From NCBI GenBank assembly GCA_951812585.1, contig OX638318.1, positions 2,292,380-2,356,379 on the forward strand: DNA of 64,000 bases, given 5' to 3'. The translations under genes were made by a program, and so were the position numbers. Shown here in pieces: positions 1-9,116 of this stretch. This DNA is from Rhodothermales bacterium. GTDB taxonomy: Bacteria; Bacteroidota; Rhodothermia; Rhodothermales; Bin80. Within the stretch, counting starts at the first letter, position 1. Every line of letters begins with the position of its first letter. Under the pieces are notes generated by a model. It searched no databases, was not told where the DNA came from, and saw only the letters and a list, made by a program, of their open reading frames with translations.

Positions 1-1
1 C

Positions 2-565
2 CCGGCGCGCGACATGCAGGACACGCTCTTCCTGCAGGCGTCGGAGGATGGTGCAGGCGGCGTGATGCTGCGCACGCACACCTCGCCGGTGCAGATTCGG
101 TCTATGCTAGCGGGGCGGCCGCCATTCAGGCTTATTGCACCCGGCCGCGTTTATCGCAACGAGACGATCACGTACAAATCCTACTGCCTCTTCCACCAGG
201 TGGAGGGATTGGTGGTGGACGAAGGCATTACGATGGCGGACCTGAAGCATGTGCTTTACACGTTCGTGCGGGCGTTCTTTGGAGACGATGTGAAGGTGCG
301 CTTCCGTCCCAGCTTCTTTCCGTTCACGGAGCCTAGTGCGGAGCTGGATGTCTGGTGGGATCTTCCAAGCGGCGGGCGTTGGATGGAAATCCTTGGCTCC
401 GGCATGGTACATCCCAATGTTCTGGAAGCCGTGGGCATCGACTCGGAGCGATACACGGGCTATGCATTTGGCATGGGCGTGGAGCGTCCGGCCATGCTGC
501 ATTACGGCATAGAAGACATTCGCATCCTCTACGAAAACGATATCCGTTTCCTCTCGCAGTTTTGA
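2..565 (+). CDS. pheS: Phenylalanine-tRNA ligase alpha subunit, C-terminal part
   Basis: This is the 3' part of the catalytic alpha subunit of the alpha2beta2 phenylalanyl-tRNA synthetase, which charges tRNA-Phe in the cytoplasm. The frame is open from the window edge. It begins PARDMQDT, the conserved start of class II motif 2 in PheS. It continues through the motif 2 strand-loop ([13 protein letters not shown]), the Phe-binding [10 protein letters not shown] stretch and motif 3 ([14 protein letters not shown]). The stop at 563-565 gives a normal C-terminus ending in a short hydrophobic tail. pheT follows 23 bp downstream in the same direction, the usual pheST operon. The N-terminal coiled-coil and motif 1 lie outside the window. 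Confidence 0.97.
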   Translation, partial: PARDMQDTLFLQASEDGAGGVMLRTHTSPVQIRSMLAGRPPFRLIAPGRVYRNETITYKSYCLFHQVEGLVVDEGITMADLKHVLYTFVRAFFGDDVKVRFRPSFFPFTEPSAELDVWWDLPSGGRWMEILGSGMVHPNVLEAVGIDSERYTGYAFGMGVERPAMLHYGIEDIRILYENDIRFLSQF

Positions 566-588
566 CACGCGGCGTGCGCGCGTGAAGC

Positions 589-3054
589 ATGAAGCTCTCC
601 TGCCACTGGCTTTCCGAATACGTTGACCATCGCCTGGATGCCAGCGCGCTCAGCCATACGCTCACGATGTGTGGCCTGGAAGTTGAAGAAGAAGATGTCC
701 TCCGTGCTGCTGCCGATGGCATTCAGGTGGGTCATGTCCTGCATGTGGCGCGTCACCCGAATGCAGACCGACTGACCGTTTGCCAGGTTGATCTGGGCCA
801 GAAGGACCCGCTGCAGATCATTTGCGGCGCTCCGAACGTGGCCGCAGGGCAGAACGTTGCGGTAGCGACCATCGGGGCCACGCTGCTTCTGCCGGGCAGA
901 TCCAAGCCGCTCAAGATCAAGCGGGCCAAGATGCGCGGTGAAGTGTCTATGGGCATGATCTGCGCGGAAGACGAGCTGGGACTTTCGGACGATCACAGCG
1001 GCATCATGGTGCTGGACGCGGACGCGAAGGTCGGCGAGCCATTTGGCACCTATCTCGAACGCCGAGGCATCAGTGTGCAGGACACGGTGCTGGACATTGT
1101 CATCACCCCCAACCGACCCGACGCCACCTGTCATATAGGTGTGGCGCGGGACATCAGCGCGCGCTGCGATGTGCCGCTTCACCCGCCCGTCGTGGTGATA
1201 CCCGAAGCCGGGGGCGAGGCATCACGCCAGATAAAGGTTTCCATCGCGTGCCCTGACAAGTGTCGCCGCTATGTGGCGATGGTGGTGCGCGGCGTTTCCA
1301 TGGGTGATTCACCGCTCTGGCTGCGGCGGCGCCTGGAAGCGATTGGGCTCCGACCCATCAACAATGTGGTGGACATTACCAACTTTGTCATGCATGAGTG
1401 CGGGCAGCCGCTGCATGCATTTGACTATGACAAAGTTGCAGATCGTACCATCGTGGTGCGCGAATCCCGGGCGCAAGAAACGATTACGACGCTCGACGGC
1501 AAATCGCGCACACTGCCGCCGGGAACGGTGCTCATCTGCGACGGGCAGCGGTCCGTCGCCATCGGGGGCATCATGGGCGGCGAGAACTCGGAGGTAAGCC
1601 GCGCCACCACTAGTGTGCTGATTGAGAGCGCATATTTCGATCCAACGGCTACGCGCCGGGCGGCGCGCGCTTTGGGACTCAGCACGGATGCATCCTACCG
1701 CTTTGAGCGCGGCGTCGATGCAGAAGGTCAGGCCTGGGCAGCCGCGCGGGCGGCGGTGCTCATGGAAGCACTCACCGGCGGCACCGTCGTAGAGGGCATG
1801 GTGGATGCCCATCCGAACCCCGTCGTTATGCCCTCGCTCACCTTGCGCCATGCACGCATCCCCAAGATTCTCGGGATCGACATCGCACATGGCGAGGTGG
1901 AGCGAATCCTGAAGGCACTGGGCTTTGCGCCATCCACGGCCGGCCCGGATGCCTGGCAATGTGCCGTGCCACCGCACCGCCCCGATGTGACGTGTGAGAT
2001 AGACCTCATCGAGGAGGTTGCGCGGATCCATGGGTTCGACAAGATTTCCTTGCCGAAAGTGGCCAAACTGCCGGGCATGGCGCCGCGCCAACGGCCTGAA
2101 GAGATATTGCGTCGTGCGGTTTATGGCCTCTTGGGCGGGCGCGGATTTCGCGAGGTCTATACCAATAGCCTGCTTTCGAGAGCGGAGGCTGAGCAGTTCT
2201 GTGATCCCGTGCTGGCTGCGCGCGGCTCCGTCGTAGAGACGCTTAATGCGGTGTCGCAGTCGATGACGACGCTCCGGCCGAGCCTCGTGCCAGGCATCCT
2301 GCAGGTGATGGGTCACAACCAGAACCATGGTCAGGACACGCTCCGCTTCTATGAGTTCGGGCATGTCTTTCACAAGGTCAGCAAAGCGGTGTCGTATGTC
2401 CCCGGCTTCTCGGAATATGACGCCTTGATTCTGGCGATCAGCGGGCCCATAGGCCCGCTCGAGTGGGCCGAAAAGGTGCGCACGGGCGACTTCTTTGACC
2501 TCAAGGGAGATGTCGAAACGCTGCTGGAATCGCTCCGGGTACCCGGCATTCGCGTTGAGCCTTTTGATTCCCCCACGTCCCTGACCGAGTATCATGCGGT
2601 CATCTATTCGGAAAGCGTCGAGATTGGACGGATGGCGCGCCTGAGCGATGCGGTTGGCCGGGCTTACGACATCAAGTCGCCGATCTACTTCGCCGAGTTC
2701 AATTGGACCCGGCTGGTGCTTTATGCACGGAGCCATGTGGCCAGGCGTTACCAGCCGATCAGTCGCTTTCCGGCGGTCACGCGCGACATTTCGCTGCTGG
2801 TAGATCGCACCGTGACGGCCGGCGAAATGCTGAGCAGCATTCGTGCAGCCGGCAGCAGGCTCCTGCAGGAGGTGACCATCTTTGATCTGTATGCAGGAGA
2901 TGGTGTGGACCGCGGCAAGCAGAGCATTGCTTTCTCGCTTCGCTTCGGCGCGCAACGTACGCTCCGCGACCGCGAGGTTGATGCAGCCATCCACAAGATC
3001 GTACACGCGCTTCATGAGCAGCATGGCGCGCAGTTGCGGGGACCCGGCGCATAA
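589..3054 (+). CDS. pheT: Phenylalanine-tRNA ligase beta subunit
   Basis: The 821-residue beta subunit pairs with PheS. It handles tRNA binding and editing of mischarged Tyr-tRNA-Phe. Visible domains in order are an N-terminal MKLSCHWLSEYVD segment, an EMAP-type tRNA-binding OB fold (about residues 40-150, with GHVLHVARHPNADRL), B3/B4 editing domains (about 210-390), a B5 domain (about 410-480), the catalytically inert synthetase-like core, and a C-terminal FDX-ACB anticodon-binding domain (about 720-818, starting near RFPAVTRDISLLVD). Length and domain order match the bacterial family. It is the distal gene of the pheST operon. Confidence 0.97.
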   Translation: MKLSCHWLSEYVDHRLDASALSHTLTMCGLEVEEEDVLRAAADGIQVGHVLHVARHPNADRLTVCQVDLGQKDPLQIICGAPNVAAGQNVAVATIGATLLLPGRSKPLKIKRAKMRGEVSMGMICAEDELGLSDDHSGIMVLDADAKVGEPFGTYLERRGISVQDTVLDIVITPNRPDATCHIGVARDISARCDVPLHPPVVVIPEAGGEASRQIKVSIACPDKCRRYVAMVVRGVSMGDSPLWLRRRLEAIGLRPINNVVDITNFVMHECGQPLHAFDYDKVADRTIVVRESRAQETITTLDGKSRTLPPGTVLICDGQRSVAIGGIMGGENSEVSRATTSVLIESAYFDPTATRRAARALGLSTDASYRFERGVDAEGQAWAAARAAVLMEALTGGTVVEGMVDAHPNPVVMPSLTLRHARIPKILGIDIAHGEVERILKALGFAPSTAGPDAWQCAVPPHRPDVTCEIDLIEEVARIHGFDKISLPKVAKLPGMAPRQRPEEILRRAVYGLLGGRGFREVYTNSLLSRAEAEQFCDPVLAARGSVVETLNAVSQSMTTLRPSLVPGILQVMGHNQNHGQDTLRFYEFGHVFHKVSKAVSYVPGFSEYDALILAISGPIGPLEWAEKVRTGDFFDLKGDVETLLESLRVPGIRVEPFDSPTSLTEYHAVIYSESVEIGRMARLSDAVGRAYDIKSPIYFAEFNWTRLVLYARSHVARRYQPISRFPAVTRDISLLVDRTVTAGEMLSSIRAAGSRLLQEVTIFDLYAGDGVDRGKQSIAFSLRFGAQRTLRDREVDAAIHKIVHALHEQHGAQLRGPGA

Positions 3055-3111
3055 GTAGGGCGTAGTACATCATAAAGTATTACCTTAACTCCGCCTGACT
3101 CAGACCGGGAG

Positions 3112-3441
3112 ATGAGCAGCGAATCGGAAAAACCGCCTGCAGAGAAAAAGTCGCAAGGCCGAACACCCAAGGCCGATCTGCCCGACTTTCCGCACATTCG
3201 TAGCGCGGAGGCGCTCCAAGAGCTTCGCCATCGCGTCAAGAAGGCTGCAAAGGAGCTGCGTCGACTCCGGCGGGAAAACGCTGCGCTGGCAGCCCGCATC
3301 CAGGAGCTGGAGGCCAGGCCCACCAAGATAGATCCCCATACAGCGATGCTCGCATTTGAAGAGGAGCCGAAGCTGCTGCGCTCCACGGTGCAGAGTTTCA
3401 TCAAGGCCATTGACAACTGCTTGGCGGAAGAGGTGAAGTAG
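3112..3441 (+). CDS. Small coiled-coil protein upstream of zapA
   Basis: The product has 109 residues: a polar, lysine-rich N-terminal 30, then a heptad-like charged stretch (about residues 30-72, ELRHRVKKAAKELRRLRREN) that should form a coiled coil, then a short acidic tail. It has no signal peptide or membrane segment. Its stop is one base before the zapA start, so the two are almost certainly co-translated. Position and shape suggest a ZapA partner or divisome accessory in the cytoplasm, but I recognise no named family. The role is inferred from context only. Confidence 0.75.
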   Translation: MSSESEKPPAEKKSQGRTPKADLPDFPHIRSAEALQELRHRVKKAAKELRRLRRENAALAARIQELEARPTKIDPHTAMLAFEEEPKLLRSTVQSFIKAIDNCLAEEVK

Positions 3442-3442
3442 C

Positions 3443-3727
3443 ATGCAGAAGTCCATCAGCGTGCGCATCCTGGGCAGGGATTATCCGCTTAGGGTTCATG
3501 AGAAGGACGAGGCGACCATGCGCGCCGTAGCCAACACTGTGGATCGGCGGATGCAGGCCTTCAAGTCGAAGCATCCGGAGCAGCCTGATCTGGTGGCCGC
3601 TGTCATTTCCGCGCTGGGTTTGGCGGAAGAAGTCATCGCAACACGCAACACTTCCAACAAGGTGCTCCAGGCCATCGATCTCGAGCTGCGGCTTTTGGAT
3701 CGAGAGTTGATCGCGGCGCTGCCCTGA
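3443..3727 (+). CDS. zapA: Cell division protein ZapA
   Basis: The 94-residue protein has the ZapA layout: an N-terminal beta-beta-alpha unit (SISVRILGRDYPLRV, then EATMRAVANTVDRRMQAF) followed by a C-terminal helix that forms the tetramer coiled coil. ZapA cross-links FtsZ protofilaments at the Z-ring. Length is typical of the family. It is translationally linked to the coiled-coil gene upstream (1-bp gap) and lies directly before a 6S-like RNA, a neighbourhood known from several bacterial groups. Confidence 0.88.
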   Translation: MQKSISVRILGRDYPLRVHEKDEATMRAVANTVDRRMQAFKSKHPEQPDLVAAVISALGLAEEVIATRNTSNKVLQAIDLELRLLDRELIAALP

Positions 3728-3764
3728 TACGGGAACCGTTCAAGAGTCCACAAGGTACGCTTGG

Positions 3765-3985
3765 CCGTTGGGTGTCTGGCATCCGCAGTGGTATTGGCTG
3801 TGTTGAACCGACAATGGTATTAAAGGGAGCTGCTCTCCAGACCTGGACGACAGGCCTCAGCCCCGCTTGGGGGTCCCTGCATGGCAGAACCGAGGAAGTC
3901 GGAAGGGCTTGGGTCAGTGCCCATCATGTAACCTGGGGTTCTATTACCCGCCACTGCGGATGCGAGGCATGCTGCCTCGCACCTT
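3765..3985 (+). ncRNA. ssrS: 6S RNA-like non-coding RNA
   Basis: The gap between zapA and rny has no convincing reading frame but contains a long-range perfect 13-bp stem. GCATCCGCAGTGG at 3779-3791 pairs with CCACTGCGGATGC at 3951-3963, closing a region of 185 nt. Inside are smaller hairpins and an open central part, the general shape of 6S RNA, which mimics an open promoter and binds the sigma70 holoenzyme. A 9-bp perfect hairpin (TGCGAGGCA, loop TGC, TGCCTCGCA; 3961-3981) follows at once and may be the terminator, though it lacks a T-tract. Size and the zapA neighbour fit 6S RNA. Exact ends are estimates. SRP or RNase P RNA were considered but their signature motifs are absent. Confidence 0.65.
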
Positions 3986-4042
3986 AGGGGTTGTACGCAC
4001 CCGCCGGGGTGTATTTGATGAAGCGTATGTATGAGGTAAAAC

Positions 4043-5731
4043 GTGGACGGTATTGTAACTACCGTCCTGCTGTTAGTCGTCGCCTTCGGGCTGGGCATAG
4101 GCGTGCAACGGTGGCTCTTGCGGAAAGAGGCCAATGCAATCCTGGAAGAGGCCCGGCAAGCGGCTGCCCGCCATCGCGTGCAGGCCGAAGAAGAGGCGCA
4201 GTTGCACCGCAACAAAATCACTGAATCCCGGGCTGCCCTTGACACGGAACGCAAAGCTTTCAAACTTGAACAGGAAGACACGCGCCGCAACTTGAGGCGT
4301 CGCAGACAACGGGTTGAAGTCCGTGAGCGGAAGAACCACAGCAGGACCCAGAAACTAAAAAGGCGCAGCACAGCGCTTTTCAAGGCCACTGCTGCGCTGG
4401 AGGCGCTTCAGAAGGAGGCCGCACAGGTCAACAGGGTGGCGGAGCTCCTCCGCGCCAACGCCGATACATTGCTGCAAGAGGCTACGACGCAGCGAAGCAC
4501 ATTGGCGGATCAGGAAGCGGACCTGGCGTCCCGTCGGGAGGCGGTGGAGGCAAGTCAGACTGCGCTGCAAGCCCAGATTGAACAGCAGATCAGGCGGCTT
4601 GAGGAGATTGGTGGCTTGACGGCCGAAACGGCGCGCGAAGCGCTGAAGGCCGAGCTGATCGATGTTGCAAAGCTGAGAGCCTCTGCGCACATCAAGCGCA
4701 TCGAGGCGGAAGCCAGGCGTACGGCTCGTCAGGCTGCACAAAAAGTTGTATTGACTGCCATTCAGCGCACTGCAGCCAGTGAATCCGTTGAGAGAACCGT
4801 ATCGGTCGTGCACTTGGAATCCGATGAGTATAAGGGGCGCATTATAGGGCGGGAAGGTCGCAACATAAGGGCCTTCGAGGCGGCCAGCGGCACCGAGGTG
4901 ATTGTAGACGATACGCCGGGGGCGGTTGTGCTTTCGTGCTTTGATCCGGTGCGGCGAGAAATTGCCCGGCGGGCGATGCAGTCCTTGGTTCAAGATGGTT
5001 GCATCCACCCGACGAACATTGAGAAATTCGTCAACGCTTCGGCCAAGACCATGGAAGAGGAACTGATGGAGGTTGGGGAGCGCGCGCTCATTGATCTGAA
5101 TATTCACGGTATCCATTCCGAGCTGATTCGTCTGGTGGGACGGATGAAGTTCAGATCCAGCTACGGCCAGAACCTCCTGGCGCACTCAGTGGAAACGGCC
5201 CGCATTGCGTCGCTGATCGCGGTAGAGGTAGGACTTGATCCGACCCTTGCCCGGCGGGCCGGCCTCCTGCACGATATCGGGAAGGTAGTCACGGACGCCT
5301 CGGACCAGCCGCATGCGCTGGTCGGCGCAAAACTCTGCAAGCGATATCGTGAAGATCCTGCCGTATGCAATGCGGTAGGCGCGCATCATGACGAGATTGA
5401 AATGACCGCGTTGATTTCGCCTATCGTGCAGGCGGCCGACGCGATCAGCGGCGCCCGGCCTGGCGCTCGCCGCGCTACGCTTGAAGAGTACATTCGCCGG
5501 CTGGAGCAGCTGGAAGATCTCGCAGCTTCCTTTGAGGGGGTAGAGCGCGTCTTTGCCTTCCAGGCGGGCCGTGAGATCCGGGTCATGGTGGATCAGAATC
5601 GCGTCGCCGACGCGCGGGCCCAGGAGCTTGCCCGGGACATCTCCCAGCGCATTGAAGACGAGATGCGCTATCCCGGTCAGATCAAGGTCACGGTGATTCG
5701 CGAGTTGCGCGCGACCGCCGTTGCCCGATAG
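4043..5731 (+). CDS. rny: Ribonuclease Y
   Basis: The product is a 562-residue membrane-anchored endoribonuclease that initiates mRNA decay. It has an N-terminal transmembrane helix (about residues 5-22), a long charged coiled coil (about 25-240), a KH RNA-binding domain (YKGRIIGREGRNIRAF near residue 267), and an HD phosphohydrolase domain with HSVETARIA and LLHDIGKV (near residues 380-412). The C-terminus ends in the usual VTVIRE segment. The start is GTG, preceded by GAGG at a suitable distance. Length is slightly above the usual 520 because of the long coiled coil. Confidence 0.95.
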   Translation: MDGIVTTVLLLVVAFGLGIGVQRWLLRKEANAILEEARQAAARHRVQAEEEAQLHRNKITESRAALDTERKAFKLEQEDTRRNLRRRRQRVEVRERKNHSRTQKLKRRSTALFKATAALEALQKEAAQVNRVAELLRANADTLLQEATTQRSTLADQEADLASRREAVEASQTALQAQIEQQIRRLEEIGGLTAETAREALKAELIDVAKLRASAHIKRIEAEARRTARQAAQKVVLTAIQRTAASESVERTVSVVHLESDEYKGRIIGREGRNIRAFEAASGTEVIVDDTPGAVVLSCFDPVRREIARRAMQSLVQDGCIHPTNIEKFVNASAKTMEEELMEVGERALIDLNIHGIHSELIRLVGRMKFRSSYGQNLLAHSVETARIASLIAVEVGLDPTLARRAGLLHDIGKVVTDASDQPHALVGAKLCKRYREDPAVCNAVGAHHDEIEMTALISPIVQAADAISGARPGARRATLEEYIRRLEQLEDLAASFEGVERVFAFQAGREIRVMVDQNRVADARAQELARDISQRIEDEMRYPGQIKVTVIRELRATAVAR

Positions 5732-5748
5732 GTGCTACCCACAAGGTC

Positions 5749-6954
5749 ATGATGCGCTGTTGGCTTTTACTGTCTTTGCTAATGCTTGGCGCTTGCACTG
5801 ATAGAGCCGCGCGGCGATTGGAACGTGCGGCACAGCTGTCCCAAGAGATGATCATCGTGGACGGCCACATTGATGTTCCGTACCGGCTGGGTAACTATCC
5901 GGAGGATGTCAGCGGCCCCACGGTTGGCGGAGACTTTGACTACCCGCGCGCCATACGGGGTGGGCTCAATGCCCCGTTCATGTCCATCTACATTCCGAGC
6001 GAGCGGCAGGGAATACCCGGCGCAGCGCGGCACCTTGCCGATTCCCTCATTGACATGGTGTACGCCATAGCCGCGCATGCTCCTGCACAGTTTGCCGTGG
6101 CGACCTCTGTCAAGGATGTTCTTAGCCACAAGGAGGCCGGCCTGGTGTCGCTGCCGATGGGCATCGAGAACGGCGCTCCGATCGACAGCCTGGCGGACCT
6201 TCAACATTTTTACGACCGCGGCATCCGGTACATCACGCTGACGCATGCACGAGTGAATCAGATATGCGATTCTTCCTACGATTCCACGCGCACATGGCAA
6301 GGATTGAGTCCGTTCGGAGAGCGGGTTGTGGACGAAATGAACCGGTTGGGCATCATCGTAGACATCTCGCATGTCACCGATAGCACTATCCGGCAGGTGC
6401 TTCGCCACTCGAAAGCGCCGGTCTGGGCGTCCCATTCTTCGGCGCGGCACTTCACGCCCGGCTGGGAACGCAACATGAGCGACGAGCTCATTGAGGCGCT
6501 GGCCGCCCAGGGCGGCGTCATCATGATCAGTTTCGGCTCGACTTTCTTGCGCAGCGGGTTTCGTGCAGCGCAACAAGACATGCGCGACAGGATAGAATCG
6601 CAGATGCAGGAGCTGGGTCTGGAGCGTTATGAAGCCGAGGGCGTGCGCTACTTCGAGTCGGAGCGCAAGGCGAATTCCATCGGTACGGTGCGCGATGTAG
6701 CCGACCACATCGACCATGTGGTGCATCTGGTAGGCATCGACCATGTGGGGCTTGGATCCGACTTTGATGGTGTCACCGCGCTACCTTCGGACCTGCAGGA
6801 TGTCTCCATGTACCCGCGCCTTGTTGCTGAGCTGCTCAGACGTGGTTATTCGGATGAGGACCTGGCCAAGATCCTGGGCGGCAATGCGCTGCGCGTGTGG
6901 GAGGACGTAGAACGGATAGCTGCTGAACTTCAGGCAGCTCCTGCCGCACCATAG
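5749..6954 (+). CDS. Membrane dipeptidase (peptidase family M19), lipoprotein
   Basis: The 401-residue zinc dipeptidase resembles renal dipeptidase. It begins with a short lipoprotein signal ending in the lipobox LGAC (Cys near residue 16), so it is probably anchored to a membrane on the periplasmic side. The first metal pair HxD is in VDGHIDVPY. The bridging Glu is in LPMGIENGAP. Further His ligands are in YITLTHARVNQ and VDISHVTD. The C-terminal HVGLGSDFDG is a hallmark of the family. It follows rny by 17 bp and is probably co-transcribed with it. The likely role is hydrolysis of periplasmic dipeptides; substrate is not inferable. Confidence 0.9.
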   Translation: MMRCWLLLSLLMLGACTDRAARRLERAAQLSQEMIIVDGHIDVPYRLGNYPEDVSGPTVGGDFDYPRAIRGGLNAPFMSIYIPSERQGIPGAARHLADSLIDMVYAIAAHAPAQFAVATSVKDVLSHKEAGLVSLPMGIENGAPIDSLADLQHFYDRGIRYITLTHARVNQICDSSYDSTRTWQGLSPFGERVVDEMNRLGIIVDISHVTDSTIRQVLRHSKAPVWASHSSARHFTPGWERNMSDELIEALAAQGGVIMISFGSTFLRSGFRAAQQDMRDRIESQMQELGLERYEAEGVRYFESERKANSIGTVRDVADHIDHVVHLVGIDHVGLGSDFDGVTALPSDLQDVSMYPRLVAELLRRGYSDEDLAKILGGNALRVWEDVERIAAELQAAPAAP

Positions 6955-6976
6955 CCCTGGCCGAATGCTGCACCGT

Positions 6977-6992
6977 CCAGCCCTGGGGCTGG
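6977..6992. terminator. Inverted repeat between convergent genes
   Basis: The perfect repeat CCAGCCC/GGGCTGG lies in the 57-bp gap between the convergent dipeptidase and glyS genes. A bidirectional terminator is plausible by position, but there is no T-tract on either side. Confidence 0.3.
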
Positions 6993-7011
6993 TTGCCCTC
7001 CAGCCCGGAGG

Positions 7012-8439
7012 TCAAGGGCTTGTCAGCACGGCGGTTACATAGGCCAGAGCGTGCTCCTGGTCGATGCGCTCCTGCTGTAGCGTGTCGCGACTCCGCACTG
7101 TGATAGTGCCGTCCTCGAGTGTTTGCCTGTCCACGGTGAAGCACAGCGGTGTGCCCACTTCGTCCATGCGGCGGTAGCGCTTGCCGATAGAGCCGCGGTC
7201 GTCGTACAAGACGTTGAACATCCCGCGCATTGAATCCGCAATCCTGCGCGCGCGATCGGCCATTTCGCCTCTTCGGATCAGCGGAAACACCGCGGCCGTG
7301 ATGGGCGCAAGCGACGGCTCAAAGCCCATTACCGTGCGTGGAGTACCATCGACTACTTCTTCGCGATATGCTTCGCAAAGGAGCATCAAAATAGTGCGGT
7401 CAAGCCCAGCCGAGGTTTCCACGACAAAGGGCACATAGCGGTCGCCAGTCTGCGGATTGAAGACCTGCATCTTCTTGCCAGCGTATTCCTGGTGCCGCGT
7501 AAGGTCGTAGTCTGTTCTGGAGTGTATCCCCTCGATTTCCTGCCACCCGATAGGAAACCGATACTGGATGTCTACAGCTGCATCCGCATAGTGCGCAGGC
7601 TTGTCGTGCACATGCCATCGTAGGTTCGCTTTACGGATGCCATTGCTGCAATGCCACTGAAAGCGCTTTTCGCGCCATTCCTCGTACGCCTCGCGCTGCG
7701 TGCCCGGCTCCACGAAATACTGCATCTCCATCTGCTCGAACTCTCGCATGCGGAAGATGAATTGGCGGGCCACAATCTCATTCCGGAACGCCTTGCCCAC
7801 CTGCGCAATGCCGAACGGTACCTTCAGGCGGGCTGTGTCGGCTACGTTGAACGTATTGACAAAGATGCCTTGCGCCGTTTCCGGTCGCAGATAGATGCGC
7901 GTGTCGTTGGAGGCCACAGCACCCACGTGCGTCTCGAACATCAGGTTGAACTGCCGCACATCCGACCAGTCGAAAGCACCGGAATCAGGGGATGGGATCT
8001 CTTCGTCCATGATGATCGCATGCAGCGCTTTCGCAGGGTTGTCGGCATGCAGGGCGTCCACCAGACGTGCGTGCACGGCATCTGCCTGTGCCACCTTGCC
8101 GCGTTTGCGGAGCTTTGCAATGTAGCCCTCGATGAGCTGGTCGGCCTTGTACCGCCGCTTGGACACCTTGTCGTCTATAAGTGGATCATGAAAGGCATCC
8201 ACATGGCCAGAGGCTTTCCATACCCTCGGATGCATGAGGATGGATGCGTCCAAGCCTACGATGTTGTCGTGGGCGAAGACCATTGCACGCCACCAGCGCG
8301 CACTGACGGACCGCTTAAGCTCCGCGCCCAGGGGACCGTAGTCGTAGGTTGCTCCCAGGCCACCATAGATTTCCGAGGACGGGAACACGAAGCCGCGCCG
8401 CTTGCAGAGCGAGACGATCTTGTCAAACTGCTTTGACAT
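7012..8439 (-). CDS. glyS: Glycine-tRNA ligase (homodimeric class II)
   Basis: The protein of about 475 residues is the alpha2-type glycyl-tRNA synthetase, which charges tRNA-Gly. It opens with MSKQFDKIVSLCKRRGFVFPSSEIYGG, typical of the family. It carries class II motif 2 (FRNEIVARQFIFRMREFEQMEMQ), a GDRYVPFVVETSAGLDRTIL motif 3 region, and a C-terminal anticodon-binding domain. A GTG seven codons upstream (8460) is also possible, but MSKQ matches the family start better. It is convergent with the dipeptidase gene. Confidence 0.95.
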   Translation of the reverse strand: MSKQFDKIVSLCKRRGFVFPSSEIYGGLGATYDYGPLGAELKRSVSARWWRAMVFAHDNIVGLDASILMHPRVWKASGHVDAFHDPLIDDKVSKRRYKADQLIEGYIAKLRKRGKVAQADAVHARLVDALHADNPAKALHAIIMDEEIPSPDSGAFDWSDVRQFNLMFETHVGAVASNDTRIYLRPETAQGIFVNTFNVADTARLKVPFGIAQVGKAFRNEIVARQFIFRMREFEQMEMQYFVEPGTQREAYEEWREKRFQWHCSNGIRKANLRWHVHDKPAHYADAAVDIQYRFPIGWQEIEGIHSRTDYDLTRHQEYAGKKMQVFNPQTGDRYVPFVVETSAGLDRTILMLLCEAYREEVVDGTPRTVMGFEPSLAPITAAVFPLIRRGEMADRARRIADSMRGMFNVLYDDRGSIGKRYRRMDEVGTPLCFTVDRQTLEDGTITVRSRDTLQQERIDQEHALAYVTAVLTSP

Positions 8440-9116
8440 AGGATTTCTTGGGGTATACACCTTCTCGAAAAATGGCCGGCCCGCATAGGCAAACAGTTAG
8501 CGGTGCGTATCCTCGGTGCGCCCGAAGGGCCCAAGGGGGCTGCTCTACAGGGGTCCGTACCATGACATGCACGGTGTGGGCTGCCCTGGGCCTGCCACGG
8601 CTGGCACCTTTGCGACCGGCGGCAGCGGGCGCATGCTGGCGAGGGCCGCCGCGGCCTGACAGATTCACCGGAGAGCGGACAGGGGCCACGGTGGTTTCTA
8701 CCAAGGTGGCTGATACCCGGCCAATCGGGAAGCCTGCTTGCGGGCTGGCGGTCACTTCAGTCTCATACATCGGTGCCCCACGGGTGCCGATGGGTCCCTG
8801 CGGCTTCTGTATTCGTTGTGGGCTATGCGCGCGGCTACTGCCGATGTGCGTTGCCACAACCCTTCTCTATGCATTGGACGCTTTCCATACCCTGGATGAT
8901 CGCCTGATGCAGCGCTGCGGTGCGGCCATGCTGCAACGGAGTAGCCACAGAGCCATCGTACACATGGCACCCACGCTGATTAGTATTGCCGCCTCCGTCA
9001 AAGTGAATAAGCTGGGCTGATGCCGCCATCAACAAATGGCAGCCGCGTATACGCAGGAAGCAATCGGTAGTGCCGCAGCGCCCAACCCGCTGTCCCCAGT
9101 ACGGGTCCGCAGCGAC
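8440..9116. other. Intergenic region without a confident gene
   Basis: This is about 680 bases between glyS and rho, both on the minus strand. Open frames exist on both strands but their products are rich in Arg, Cys and Pro, have low-complexity composition and resemble no protein I know. A GC-rich hairpin is visible at about 8769-8791 (ATCGGTGCC pairing with GGTGCCGAT through two G-U pairs). I looked for RNase P RNA, tmRNA and cobalamin-riboswitch signatures and found none. A structured RNA remains possible but unsupported. Confidence 0.4.

Noticed and set aside
1309-3024. Long minus-strand open frame opposite pheT
   Set aside because: It is fully antisense to a well-conserved gene, so a composition effect.
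8448-9020. Long plus-strand open frame between glyS and rho
   Set aside because: The product is Cys/Arg/Pro-rich with no domain, and competing frames on the other strand are equally open, so it is probably a GC-rich artefact.
8440-9116. Possible RNase P RNA or tmRNA in the glyS-rho gap
   Set aside because: None of the conserved RNase P core motifs, and no tRNA-like ends of tmRNA, were found on either strand.
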